A DNA stretch of 64,000 nt, from contig NZ_KE384221.1 of NCBI RefSeq assembly GCF_000424665.1, positions 208,623-272,622 on the forward strand, read 5' to 3'. Source of the stretch: Salinimicrobium terrae DSM 17865. Lineage in GTDB: Bacteria; Bacteroidota; Bacteroidia; Flavobacteriales; Flavobacteriaceae. Both the position numbers and the translations under genes were made by a program. The first letter of the stretch is position 1; each line of letters begins with the position of its first letter. Below, in pieces: positions 52,637-61,371 of the stretch. A model generated the notes under the pieces. It ran no database searches. It worked only from the letters and a program-made list of their open reading frames with translations, and had not been told where the DNA came from.

Positions 52637-53092
52637 CTAATTTTCAGATTCGTTTGTTTCTCCCACACTTCTAAAAAAGAACTGTCGTACCGGTTCAAGT
52701 TTTTTGATATTCAGAATACATTCTGCGCTCAGAGGTTTGCGGCAAAATTGAATAACCTGGTCATATGTTTGAGCTTTGACATAATCCTGATGATTTATAG
52801 ATGAGGTCACCACTATTACATATACTCGGGCTTTTGGCGGATTTTTTCTAAGCTCTTTCAGAAATTTCCAGCCATCAAGTACGGGCATATTCAGGTCCAG
52901 TAAAATAAGAAAATGTTTGTCGGACCTGTCATTTTGCTGAAGGTATTCCAGAGCTTCCTTTCCATTATAACACAAGACCGGGGAATGGTCAATATTGGAT
53001 GATTTTAGGCTGTTCTTGTGCAAAAGTGTGACGACCTTGTCGTCATCTACTACCAGAACCTCTAAGCGTCCCGCATTACCTGACTTCAACAT
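52637..53092 (-). CDS. Stand-alone response regulator receiver (REC)
   Basis: This 151-residue protein consists of one CheY-like receiver: acidic pocket DDD at 16-18, phospho-acceptor D66 (LLDLNMPVLDGW), switch Thr96 (VIVVTSS) and K119 (FCRKPLS). No DNA-binding or enzymatic output domain follows. The start ATG overlaps the end of the sensor gene by 17 bases, so the two are co-translated. It resembles Rcp1/CheY-type shuttling receivers. The phosphodonor is not obvious because the partner sensor lacks an ATPase domain. Confidence 0.92.
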   Translation of the reverse strand: MLKSGNAGRLEVLVVDDDKVVTLLHKNSLKSSNIDHSPVLCYNGKEALEYLQQNDRSDKHFLILLDLNMPVLDGWKFLKELRKNPPKARVYVIVVTSSINHQDYVKAQTYDQVIQFCRKPLSAECILNIKKLEPVRQFFFRSVGETNESEN

Positions 53093-55913
53093 TAATCTTT
53101 TCAGTTTTTTCTACAATATTGCGAATGATATTGTCCAACTCGTTTGCCGAATCTTTTATGTGGTACAGGATTTCCTCTTTTGACATTTCTTCGAATTCCT
53201 CTTCTTCAAGTAGGTAAAGTAGTCCTTTTATTCGTGCTAAGGGTGCTCTAACTATATGAGACTGCTCCCAGGCTATCTCTTTTAAGGTTTTGTTTTGCCT
53301 CTGAATTTTCCGTAGCAGCTTTCTGGAGTTGGTCACATCAAGGACGGCACCTACCATTCTGGTGGCCTTCCCGGTATTGTCTCTAAGGATATATCCACGA
53401 TCGGTGACGTGGGCAATTTTCCCGTCTTCTTTTACCAGACGATATTCTAATTTCCATTTTTCTACTTCAGGGTCCCCTATAGCCAAGGCGAGGGAGCTTT
53501 TTAATTTTTCCCTGTCTTCGTCCGCTACTTTGGTGAGCCAGAAAGAATGGACAGAGGTAGCTTCATTAGTGTCATAACCAAATATTTTCTTGTAGCCTTT
53601 GCTGCGTGTTACCGAATCTGTTGCTATATCCCATTCCCAAATCATTTCATTTGTAGCTTTCATGGCCATTTTGAAACGTTTGTTTGCGATCTTTAAAGCC
53701 TCTCTCTTTGCTGTAATTTCTGAAATATCACTGGTTGCTCCTATAAGTCTTAAGGCTTTGCCGCTGGGATCCCGCAAAATATATCCACGATCCACGACTC
53801 TGGCATAAGTCCCGTCTGCTTTTCGAAAGCGATATTCTGTCTTAATAAAGTCTTCCTTTGGATTGGAAATGATATCTGCCAGTTTTTTCTTTTCAATAGG
53901 TTTATCCTCAGGATGGATGTTATTTTTCCAGAAATCCCTTCGGTTAACAACCTCAGATGGATATCCAAATAATTCCTGAAGTCCGCGGTGAAAACGGGTA
54001 ATATCATTGCTCGTTAAATCCCAATCGTAGATAAGATCCTGTGTGGCCGTTGCCGCTAATTGGTATCTTTCATTAATATGTTCAATTTCCCGCGCCTGCT
54101 CAATAACCGTTGTAATATCCCTGGAATTCGCCACAATACCGTTAACCGCAGAGTCCTTTAGAAGATTTGTGGCAGTCGTTTGTACCCAGCGATATTCACC
54201 TTCTTTATTTTTGAATCTAAAAGGAGAGATCCTTACCTGTTTTTGCTCCTTAAGCTGGTAGAATTGCTCTCTAACCCTTTCCCAATCTTCTCGATGGATG
54301 AAGTGGTATGCATTCTTACCGACTAATTCCTTTGGATCAAAGCCAAGGATCTTTTTGTAATTTTCACTAACGAAGGAGTAGTAGCCGTCAATGTCAAGAA
54401 TTCCTATGAGATCTGAGCCTTCCTGGACCAATGAACGGAATTTTTGCTCACTTCGTTTTAAATCTTCCTCACTTTTCTTTACTTTATTTAAAGCTGCGCT
54501 TTTTTCAAAAGCATTTGTTAGGTTCTGAGTAAGGCTCTTTAGAAAAGTTATTTCTTCTTCTTTCCAGATTCGTTGATCGGTACAATCATCAAACCCAACA
54601 AACCCGAATAGACTGTCTTCCACAAAAATTGGAAGTAATAACATTGATTTTATATGCTCTTCGAGAAATATCTTTTTCAGCATTCCCGGGGTCAAATCGT
54701 CTAAAGTAGCTGTAAAAGGTAGATTCCTGATCAAGGGAGCAGTAATTTCTTCCACTTTTTGGATGGGCATGTTCTGCAGTTCCTGGTTCCCGATCTGAGG
54801 AATGGCTTTTTCACTGCACCACTCCACTTTCTGACTTATGAGGATCTCTCCTGTTTCGGGATCGGGATCGGCACCAAAATAATACATCCTGTCTGCTCCA
54901 ACTGTTTCTCCTATAATCCCAAAGGTTTCGTGGAGCGCCTCATAATTGATCTCATTTTCGAGGAGTGTGCTTACAAAAGCAGCGTTAACTTCCAGAAAAC
55001 GACTCTTTTCTACAATTACTTTTTCACTGTGTTTGAGCTGAGTAACATCTTTGGCAATACCATGAACCTCGACAACTTTTCCTTCGAGAAACATTGGCAT
55101 TAGAAGGATTTTTAAGATAATTACATTACCTGTTGCCGAAATGAAATCGGCTTCAAAAGAGTTAACCTCACCACCCAGGGCTTTATCAAAATGTTCCAGA
55201 ATGAGATTTTTGGCATAGGGCGCACAAAATGGTAAAAAATTTAGGTTTAGTAATTTTTTAAGAGGTACTTCTGCCAGCTTGGCGAGACTTTCATTAGCAT
55301 GTAAAAAATCGCCTTTTGGGTCGAGTCGGAAAAGACCATCGGGGTTTTCCCTAATAAAATTTTTAAATTGTTGCCTGTTAAGGCTTAGCTCCAGTTCGAT
55401 TTCCTTATCACGTTTCCTGCGCTTATTTTCTAATGTAACTTCCCTGGTGGTATGGAGAATTACCTCAACTTCTCCTGACTCATTTTTAATAGGTACATTT
55501 TGAGAGGTAAAATATCTTTCTTCAAATTTACTTGTGACCTTATTTTTTATGTCGTAGCGTAGATTTTCTGTCTCTTTCTTTTCTCCGGTGAACATAATTT
55601 TTTCCAGAGTTGCAAGGAAAGAATCGTGGCCATATTCCTGATGATCGGGATTGGGAGGAAAAGCATCTCTGCTGTTTTTATTTAGCAGCTCTTCTCTTGT
55701 AGTCCCTGTCAATTCGAGATAAGTGGAGTTCACTTCAACTACATGGAAAGCTGCCGGACCTTGAGGTTTTAAAACCAGGCAGGCAAATGGAATAGCTTCA
55801 AAAATTTTTTTCCAGCAGTTCTCTTTCATCGCAGGGGTTACAGACATCAAACCTGCCTTTGCTCCTAAATTTTTGTTAAAGGCAGGACAAATATAATCAA
55901 AAAATATTCCCAT
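53076..55913 (-). CDS. Multi-PAS/GAF sensor protein ending in a DHp-like domain without kinase ATPase domain
   Basis: The protein has 945 residues. Domains in order: PAS (about 35-160), PAS (180-295), GAF (310-470, RMYYFGADPDPETG), PAS (490-610), PAS_3 (615-735, ATATQDLIYDWDLTSND), PAS_3 (745-860, AMKATNEMIWEWDIATDS), then a helical DHp-like end with H886 in IAWEQSHIVRAPLARIKGLL. Only 59 residues follow the histidine. There are no N, G1 or G2 boxes of a HATPase domain, and the stop codon is followed directly by the overlapping receiver gene rather than by leftover kinase sequence. No membrane span is predicted, so sensing is cytoplasmic. The signal is unknown. Confidence 0.9.
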   Translation of the reverse strand: MGIFFDYICPAFNKNLGAKAGLMSVTPAMKENCWKKIFEAIPFACLVLKPQGPAAFHVVEVNSTYLELTGTTREELLNKNSRDAFPPNPDHQEYGHDSFLATLEKIMFTGEKKETENLRYDIKNKVTSKFEERYFTSQNVPIKNESGEVEVILHTTREVTLENKRRKRDKEIELELSLNRQQFKNFIRENPDGLFRLDPKGDFLHANESLAKLAEVPLKKLLNLNFLPFCAPYAKNLILEHFDKALGGEVNSFEADFISATGNVIILKILLMPMFLEGKVVEVHGIAKDVTQLKHSEKVIVEKSRFLEVNAAFVSTLLENEINYEALHETFGIIGETVGADRMYYFGADPDPETGEILISQKVEWCSEKAIPQIGNQELQNMPIQKVEEITAPLIRNLPFTATLDDLTPGMLKKIFLEEHIKSMLLLPIFVEDSLFGFVGFDDCTDQRIWKEEEITFLKSLTQNLTNAFEKSAALNKVKKSEEDLKRSEQKFRSLVQEGSDLIGILDIDGYYSFVSENYKKILGFDPKELVGKNAYHFIHREDWERVREQFYQLKEQKQVRISPFRFKNKEGEYRWVQTTATNLLKDSAVNGIVANSRDITTVIEQAREIEHINERYQLAATATQDLIYDWDLTSNDITRFHRGLQELFGYPSEVVNRRDFWKNNIHPEDKPIEKKKLADIISNPKEDFIKTEYRFRKADGTYARVVDRGYILRDPSGKALRLIGATSDISEITAKREALKIANKRFKMAMKATNEMIWEWDIATDSVTRSKGYKKIFGYDTNEATSVHSFWLTKVADEDREKLKSSLALAIGDPEVEKWKLEYRLVKEDGKIAHVTDRGYILRDNTGKATRMVGAVLDVTNSRKLLRKIQRQNKTLKEIAWEQSHIVRAPLARIKGLLYLLEEEEFEEMSKEEILYHIKDSANELDNIIRNIVEKTEKINVEVR

Positions 55914-56060
55914 AGAGTACGGGAAATTATGAAGACAGGCTTTTAAGCGACAAATTTGTCCAATATGACCGGCAAAATTTCTTAAGGTGAAAGAATAACC
56001 CTATAAAATTCAAATTTTTACAGCTGAAATCTAACAGTTTGGATCCAGCTTTTTTTACAT

Positions 56061-56501
56061 TTAGTGTCTTACAGGTACAAGTAGTACAGGAATGTCCAGG
56101 TCATCAATTAGATCATGTTCCAAACTGCCAACAAACATCTGGTAAAAGAAATTCTTTTTATGATGGCCTGCAACAACAATATCAGCATTGATTTTTTTTA
56201 CTTCTTTTTTGATCATTTTCGCGGTAGACCCTTCTAATTGTACACCTTCGGCATCTATATTTTTTTGGCGTAAATCCTCTGCCAAACGTCTTACCAGGGC
56301 ACCTTCTTTTTTTCGGTTTTCGACTCTTTTGTCCTGTGCATATTGAGGTCCGGCTTCCAGTCCCAGGAAATCGTCGGGATCGGGTTCGCTAACGTGAAGT
56401 ATCCAGATCTTGGACCCGAAAGCTTGTGCTATTTCTTCGGCTTTTGCAATTAAACGATCTGCATTTTTCTCAATATTGATCGCTACAAGGATCTTTTTCA
56501 T
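56061..56501 (-). CDS. Universal stress protein (UspA family)
   Basis: This 146-residue protein is a single Usp domain: MKKILVAINIEKNADRLIAK, IWILHVSEPDPDDF, and the nucleotide-binding-type end DIVVAGHHKKNFFYQMFVGS followed by DIPVLLVPVRH. The G-2x-G-9x-G(S/T) ATP motif is only partly kept (GHHKKNF...GS), so ATP binding is uncertain. It stands alone. Confidence 0.9.
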   Translation of the reverse strand: MKKILVAINIEKNADRLIAKAEEIAQAFGSKIWILHVSEPDPDDFLGLEAGPQYAQDKRVENRKKEGALVRRLAEDLRQKNIDAEGVQLEGSTAKMIKKEVKKINADIVVAGHHKKNFFYQMFVGSLEHDLIDDLDIPVLLVPVRH

Positions 56502-56572
56502 GGTAGTATGAATTTACATTAAAGGTAGGAAAAAATAATATGCTTTTAAAAGCTACCAGGATTTACGATATA

Positions 56573-56604
56573 AAAAAACCGGCTCCAAAAGGGACCGGTT
56601 TTTA
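56573..56604 (-). terminator. Terminator of the S9 peptidase gene
   Basis: AAAAAACCGG (56573-56582) pairs with CCGGTTTTT (56595-56603) around an interrupted CTCC/GGGA inner stem. It lies 16 bases after the S9 peptidase stop. The T tracts on both strands may make it bidirectional. Confidence 0.75.
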
Positions 56605-56619
56605 TAAAATTTTGACGGT

Positions 56620-58980
56620 CTAATTAAGCAGGGTCTCGTTGAATAATTTTAAAATCCTCTTGTATTCATCTGTCCAGCTACTGGGTTGAGTGAAACCGTG
56701 ATCTTCTACTGGATATACAGCCATTTCCCAGTTGTCTTTTTCCAGTTCTATTAATCTTTGGGCCAGTCTTACCACATCTTGAAAATGTACATTTATATCT
56801 ATCATCCCGTGAGCTATTAAAAGATTTCCTTCAAAACCTTCAGCAAAATAAATGGGGGAGGAGCGCCTGTAAGCGATAGGATCATTAACGGGTTCGTTAA
56901 GTATATTCGAGGTGTAGCCATGGTTGTAATGTGCCCAATCTGTTACCGACCTTAAAGCCGCGCCAGATTCAAAAGTTTCGGGTTCAGTGAACATGGCCAT
57001 AAGGGTGATGAAGCCCCCATAACTTCCGCCGTAAATCCCAACTCTTTCAGGATCTACGCCGTGTTCGTCAATTAGGTATTCTACTCCATCCACCTGATCG
57101 CTAAGATCCTTGCCGCCCATATGCCTGTAGATCCCGGTTCTCCAGTCACGACCATACCCGGCACTTCCGCGGTAATCTATGTCAAGAACAGTATAACCAA
57201 GATCGGTGAGCAGGTTATGAAACATATACTCTCTAAAATAACTCGACCACCACTTATGTACGTTTTGGAGATAGCCTGCCCCGTGGACAAAAACTACGGC
57301 AGCACCATTGTTCGCCTCCTGTGTGGGTTTGTATAGCCTGGCCGGGATCATTTCGCCATCTTCAGCCTTAAATTGTACAAGTTCGGGATCACGCCAGTTA
57401 TACTCCTGAAATTCCAGAGACTGTCCCGAAGTCACCTGCTTTGCTTCTGCCCCGGGAGCAGTTTTCTTCAGGTAAAGTTCCCAAGGTTTATTGGAATAGG
57501 AATACCTAATCGCCATGTACTTTTCATCGGGGGAAAGGTTCACTTCATTATTTCCCGTGAGGGTGGTAAGTTGTTGCATTTTACCGCCTCGAACTGGCAT
57601 TTGATAAAAATGTCTCTCTCCCGAATGTATTTCAGAAGTAGTTAAATACCAGGTCTCCCCGTCTTTCGAAAGCATAGGATCAAAAACTTCATAAGTTCCC
57701 TGGGTTAGTTGAGTTTTCTCACCGGAAATGGTATTCAAAAGATATAGATGGGAGTACCCGCTTTCTTCACTTTGAAAATAAATAGTTTGATCATCATTTA
57801 ACCAGCCAATATTTCCACCACTCCAGGAGTAACCTATTCCCGGTCCTGCAATCCATGCTTCATCTCTTTGCCTGTCAAGAGATTTCAAACTGCCGGTTTC
57901 GAGATCAAGTTGAGTGATCCACCGATCTTTGTTGTCCTTGGAACGTATCACCATTATCGCTTTTTCCCCGTCGTTGGAAAACCAGGTTCCGTTGGGGTAT
58001 ACTTCCCTTACTTCTTCCTTCCACTCTTTGTCCGGGTAATCTTTCACAAAATCGGGCAGATCCTTTATTCCGGGAAGATCATCTGTTTTAACCTGGTAAA
58101 CCGTATCTTTTTCCAGATTATAGACCATGGCTTCCATTGTAGTTTGCTCACTGCCAACCTTACTGCGGGCAGGCAGGTTCACTGTATAGCCGGAGAGATC
58201 TGTATAATCGGGAACATCAGTGCTTTTTACATCGGCAGTTGTGATTAACTGGAAAGTGACGTAATTCGCGTTCGGTGAGACCTGTAGATTCCGAATTTGT
58301 TTTTTATTCGTGTAAAAGGTGAAAGGTTCTGGCTTAGCAGTTAACTCGCGGTATGATTTTCGGGCTTCACTTTCATCATTACGTTTTCTCACTTCTTCCA
58401 GCAGTTGCAGGTTCTCATCTTTTAACCATTGATCCTGGGAGGACAACTCTTTTTCTTCTTCTTTTGCAGTGCCAGAACTAATATTTGTAAGTTTTTTTAC
58501 TGCACCCGATTCCAGGTTGTACAAAAAAGCATTGTTGTCAAGAACGAAACTCAGCTGATCTTCATTGGCTAAAAATTGCGGACTGGAAATGCTCCCGTTT
58601 AACTCCAGGAGGTGCTGTTCGTTTTTCTTTTTAAGGTTGTATAAATAAAGATCCCCATCACGGGTATAAACCTTTTTAGTCCTTGCCTCATTATAATCAC
58701 CATACCTGGGAATCAACTTAATCTCATCCTGCCACTGAACTTTTTCAATTTTCTCAGGGTTTTTGACGCTTACCCTGTAAAGAGAATCTGAAGGATTATT
58801 TTCAGGATTATAATTGAAGTAAATGTAATCACTATTAGGCCCCCATGATATTTCGGAGGGAAAAGTTCCCATCCAGGAAGGATCCTGCATGATCTTTTCC
58901 ACCGTCAGGTCTGATGTTTGGGCATGGATGATCTGGAGGCTTAAAAAAGCCAGAATGTAAAGAAAATATTTGTTGCTCAT
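56620..58980 (-). CDS. S9 family prolyl oligopeptidase (DPP IV-like), secreted
   Basis: This 786-residue protein has a signal peptide (YILAFLSLQIIHAQ). A beta-propeller fills residues about 30-530. The alpha/beta-hydrolase domain follows with nucleophile Ser in VGIYGGSYGGFITLM (about residue 653), Asp in IAHGMIDINVHF and His in YPVEDHGFTQPSSW. It cleaves short peptides, often after proline, in the periplasm. The DPP IV double-Glu motif for N-terminus binding is not clearly visible, so the exact specificity is open. Monocistronic with its own terminator. Confidence 0.92.
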   Translation of the reverse strand: MSNKYFLYILAFLSLQIIHAQTSDLTVEKIMQDPSWMGTFPSEISWGPNSDYIYFNYNPENNPSDSLYRVSVKNPEKIEKVQWQDEIKLIPRYGDYNEARTKKVYTRDGDLYLYNLKKKNEQHLLELNGSISSPQFLANEDQLSFVLDNNAFLYNLESGAVKKLTNISSGTAKEEEKELSSQDQWLKDENLQLLEEVRKRNDESEARKSYRELTAKPEPFTFYTNKKQIRNLQVSPNANYVTFQLITTADVKSTDVPDYTDLSGYTVNLPARSKVGSEQTTMEAMVYNLEKDTVYQVKTDDLPGIKDLPDFVKDYPDKEWKEEVREVYPNGTWFSNDGEKAIMVIRSKDNKDRWITQLDLETGSLKSLDRQRDEAWIAGPGIGYSWSGGNIGWLNDDQTIYFQSEESGYSHLYLLNTISGEKTQLTQGTYEVFDPMLSKDGETWYLTTSEIHSGERHFYQMPVRGGKMQQLTTLTGNNEVNLSPDEKYMAIRYSYSNKPWELYLKKTAPGAEAKQVTSGQSLEFQEYNWRDPELVQFKAEDGEMIPARLYKPTQEANNGAAVVFVHGAGYLQNVHKWWSSYFREYMFHNLLTDLGYTVLDIDYRGSAGYGRDWRTGIYRHMGGKDLSDQVDGVEYLIDEHGVDPERVGIYGGSYGGFITLMAMFTEPETFESGAALRSVTDWAHYNHGYTSNILNEPVNDPIAYRRSSPIYFAEGFEGNLLIAHGMIDINVHFQDVVRLAQRLIELEKDNWEMAVYPVEDHGFTQPSSWTDEYKRILKLFNETLLN

Positions 58981-59037
58981 AATAATTGCTGAAGTTGGAA
59001 CGGCAATATAAGAAATCCTTTGAGAAGTTGTAAAAGC

Positions 59038-59069
59038 AAAAGCACCCGGAGTTTGGTCAGGGTGCTTTT
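59038..59069 (-). terminator. Terminator of the DUF2383-like gene
   Basis: AAAAGCACCC (59038-59047) / GGGTGCTTTT (59060-59069) is a perfect 10-bp stem with a 12-base loop, followed on the minus strand by GCTTTT. It lies 23 bases past the stop. Confidence 0.85.
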
Positions 59070-59092
59070 GATGTGGTATTATTTAAAGAAGG

Positions 59093-59569
59093 TTAGGAAT
59101 AACTGCTTATCCCGTCCGCTTGTCCTTCTATTGGTTCACTGTTCCTAAGTAGGCTTTTAAGAGCTTTAAGTTCGAAGATGCAGTTCTCCAAATATGCTTT
59201 GTGTCGAATCAAAACTTCGCGGCATGAGCCGTCATGGATTCTGCAGAGCGCTTCCTGATATTTTAACAAGCTTGTTTTTTTTAATTTTAAAGCCTTTTTA
59301 AGGCATTGTATTCGATTTTTCTGATAATTTTTTTCCTGACTTCTCTCTTCATATTTAGAAGAAAAATAAGGTCTGTTGCCACTGTAAAAAACGATTTCAC
59401 TACTTATTTCTATGGCAAATTGTGAGCGACGTGAAGCAATATTTTGGAAATAGTGCTTCATAGAAACGTCTTTTAATGTTCCTATCAATTTGCGAAAACG
59501 TCTTGCATTTTTGAAATTATCTTCCAAAAGTTCCCGTAACGTTAGATCTCTTACTTCTTCATTACCCAT
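59093..59569 (-). CDS. Four-helix-bundle protein of the PA2169/DUF2383 type
   Basis: The protein has 158 residues from the ATG at 59569; a GTG at 59605 would add twelve. It is all helical. The N-terminal part LRELLEDNFKNARRFRKLIG ... HYFQNIASRRSQFAIEISSE follows the DUF2383 pattern of ferritin-like bundles. The C-terminal half is rich in Lys and Leu (LKKALKLKKTSLLKYQEALC), and several Cys are present. Conserved Glu metal ligands are not convincingly kept. The family is linked to stress response in this phylum. It neighbours the ferritin-like YciF gene. Confidence 0.7.
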   Translation of the reverse strand: MGNEEVRDLTLRELLEDNFKNARRFRKLIGTLKDVSMKHYFQNIASRRSQFAIEISSEIVFYSGNRPYFSSKYEERSQEKNYQKNRIQCLKKALKLKKTSLLKYQEALCRIHDGSCREVLIRHKAYLENCIFELKALKSLLRNSEPIEGQADGISSYS

Positions 59570-59731
59570 GGCAGTACTCTTAAATTTTGTTCTTTTTACG
59601 AACACTTTAATTTAAGAAATATTACTCAAACGTTTTCGTAAAACTACTTAGTTAACTCATATTTGACAATTGAAGAAGAAGATGACAAAAAGTTTCATAA
59701 AATTCTTTGATCTGCGTTAAAGTTTAAAATG

Positions 59732-59826
59732 AAAAGAGGCTGTTTAAAAAGCCTCTTTTCTATACGTTTAAATATATTTCAACCAATTCGGAAGAAAGAG
59801 TTAATTGCTTTTTAGACAGCCTCTTT
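59732..59826 (-). terminator. Nested inverted repeats after yciF (possible alternative terminators)
   Basis: AAAAGAGGC (59732-59740) pairs with GCCTCTTTT (59751-59759) as a hairpin. The same left arm, extended to 59732-59751, also pairs almost perfectly with 59807-59826 (GCTTTTTAGACAGCCTCTTT). The distal hairpin with its T run is a likely terminator for the yciF transcript. Confidence 0.65.
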
Positions 59827-59844
59827 GATATTGTTGTTACTCAA

Positions 59845-60330
59845 TTAGGATTTCGCCTTTCGGTTAAGGCGATCTTCCGCCATATCTGTAAGGAGGTTAT
59901 CAGCTTTATATTCTTCATCCAGGGTTTTTTGCAGTTTGGCAGCAATGTCATCATGTCCCAATTCTTTGGCATAACGAACGGCTGTACCATAACCCGAGAT
60001 CTCATAATGTTCTACACGCTGGGCTTCTGCAATTAAACCGGCATCTCTCACATCTTTTTCGGTGTCTTCTTCAAGAAAAGATTCAGCTTCTTTGACTAAA
60101 CCTTTCATGGCTTTACAGGTTTCTCCTGTAGGCTTAATTCCCAAATTGTCACAGATCTCCTCAAGACGTTTTACATGACCTTCCGTCTCTTTTAAATGAT
60201 TCTGAAAAGCTTTTTGCAATTTATCATCATTTGCATTCTTTTGCATCTTGGGTAGTGCTTCAACTAATTGGGTTTCGGCACTATATAAATCCTTTAATTG
60301 ATGTTCAAATAAATCTTTTAAATTTCTCAT
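59845..60330 (-). CDS. YciE/YciF-type ferritin-like protein (DUF892)
   Basis: This 161-residue protein is a four-helix ferritin-like bundle. The family opening is MRNLKDLFEHQLKDLYSAETQLVEALPKM. The Glu/His metal ligands are in HLKETEGHVKRLEEIC and AEAQRVEHYEISGYGTA. DUF892 proteins are stress-induced putative ferroxidases. It is monocistronic; a near-consensus TAACTTTA box lies upstream on the minus strand but no clear TTG. Confidence 0.93.
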   Translation of the reverse strand: MRNLKDLFEHQLKDLYSAETQLVEALPKMQKNANDDKLQKAFQNHLKETEGHVKRLEEICDNLGIKPTGETCKAMKGLVKEAESFLEEDTEKDVRDAGLIAEAQRVEHYEISGYGTAVRYAKELGHDDIAAKLQKTLDEEYKADNLLTDMAEDRLNRKAKS

Positions 60331-60486
60331 TTTTCTAGCTTTTTAAGTTTTGATTAAAGTTAGAGATCAAATACGCCAAAGTCAGTTAAATGAGTAATAA
60401 ATCTTTGTTGATTTTTTACTAAAGTAGGCATGGCAATTCTCTTTTTGGCGCTTTATTCTTATTAACTTCGCGGGTAAATCAATTAT

Positions 60487-61002
60487 ATGTTCAAGATTGA
60501 AGATTACATTAGAGACATACAAGATTTTCCTAGGACAGGAATTGTTTATAAAGATATCACACCTTTACTGGAAAATCCGGTTGCCACCCGAAAAACACTT
60601 GATGCTTTTTTGTCATTTTTGGAAGGTGAAAAGATAGAGAAGGTAGTGGGAATAGAATCCCGGGGCTTCTTTTTTGCGACGCTTCTTGCACAGGAATTAA
60701 ACGCCGGATTCATTCCCGTAAGAAAACCCGGTAAACTACCATACCAGACGTATAAAGAGAGTTATTCTCTTGAATATGGAAAAGACACTCTGGAGATCCA
60801 CTGCGATGCCATTAAAAAAGGAGAGAAGGTACTTGTCCATGACGATGTGCTGGCTACCGGGGGAACTGCAGCGGCGGCTTGTAAACTGGTCGAAAAACTG
60901 GGAGGAGAGATCGTGCAATGCAATTTTCTAATGGATCTGGATTTCCTAAAGGGAAGGGAAAAAATTAGTTTCTTTAAAGTAGTATCCCTAGTTACTTACT
61001 AG
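60487..61002 (+). CDS. apt: Adenine phosphoribosyltransferase
   Basis: This 171-residue enzyme makes AMP from adenine and PRPP (purine salvage). It begins IEDYIRDIQDFPRTGIVYKDITPLL. The adenine-site region is VVGIESRGFFFATLLAQELN. The PRPP-binding motif is VLVHDDVLATGGTAAAACKL (about 117-136). Length and start (ATG at 60487) are standard. A TAACTTCG box (one mismatch to TAnnTTTG) precedes it at 60463-60470. Confidence 0.96.
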   Translation: MFKIEDYIRDIQDFPRTGIVYKDITPLLENPVATRKTLDAFLSFLEGEKIEKVVGIESRGFFFATLLAQELNAGFIPVRKPGKLPYQTYKESYSLEYGKDTLEIHCDAIKKGEKVLVHDDVLATGGTAAAACKLVEKLGGEIVQCNFLMDLDFLKGREKISFFKVVSLVTY

Positions 61003-61052
61003 TTAATAGTTTCTGGTTATTTGTTATTCGTTAATAGAGGTTTTGCTTGTCT

Positions 61053-61087
61053 ACCTTAAACCTTAAACCTTGAATCTTGAACTTTGA
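61053..61087. repeat. Five degenerate heptamer repeats
   Basis: Heptads ACCTTAA, ACCTTAA, ACCTTGA, ATCTTGA and ACTTTGA follow one another in the apt 3' region. This short intergenic repeat type is familiar from flavobacterial genomes; no function is known. Confidence 0.75.
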
Positions 61088-61093
61088 ATACTT

Positions 61094-61243
61094 TCAGAGT
61101 GAGTTTTTGGTTACCCAGGTTTTCCAGCCAATAAGGGCTTTTTGAAATTTTGTTGCTTTTGCCAGGTCAAGCTGTCGCTTTGAGTAGCTGGGAAGGACTT
61201 TCTTGTTGATCCTGGAAAGTGTTTTGAATAATGTTTTTCTCAT
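61094..61243 (-). CDS. Conserved 49-residue basic protein (often mislabelled SsrA-binding protein)
   Basis: The frame runs from the ATG at 61243 (complement of 61241-61243) to a TGA at 61094. The product is strongly basic: MRKTLFKTLSRINKKVLPSY, then SKRQLDLAKATKFQKALIGW and KTWVTKNSL. Very similar proteins of this size occur across Flavobacteriaceae, some carrying the name SsrA-binding protein although far shorter than SmpB (recalled from memory). A TATCTTTG -7 box lies 16 bases upstream. It is convergent with apt. Function is unknown; the basic amphipathic sequence would suit RNA or ribosome binding. Confidence 0.75.
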   Translation of the reverse strand: MRKTLFKTLSRINKKVLPSYSKRQLDLAKATKFQKALIGWKTWVTKNSL

Positions 61244-61259
61244 GCCGGCTGGTTTCTAT

Positions 61260-61267
61260 CAAAGATA
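61260..61267 (-). promoter_or_regulatory. -7 promoter box of the 49-residue gene
   Basis: CAAAGATA on the plus strand reads TATCTTTG on the minus strand, identical to the gpmI -7 box and similarly placed. No TTG was found at the usual distance. Confidence 0.45.
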
Positions 61268-61371
61268 GAAATTAGTTCCTAATTTACCTTTTTGGAAGGT
61301 ACAGGAACAAAATGGCCTTTCAGAGCTTACTTCCGAAAGGCATTCTTCAATTGCCATTTTAGGAAGGTATG

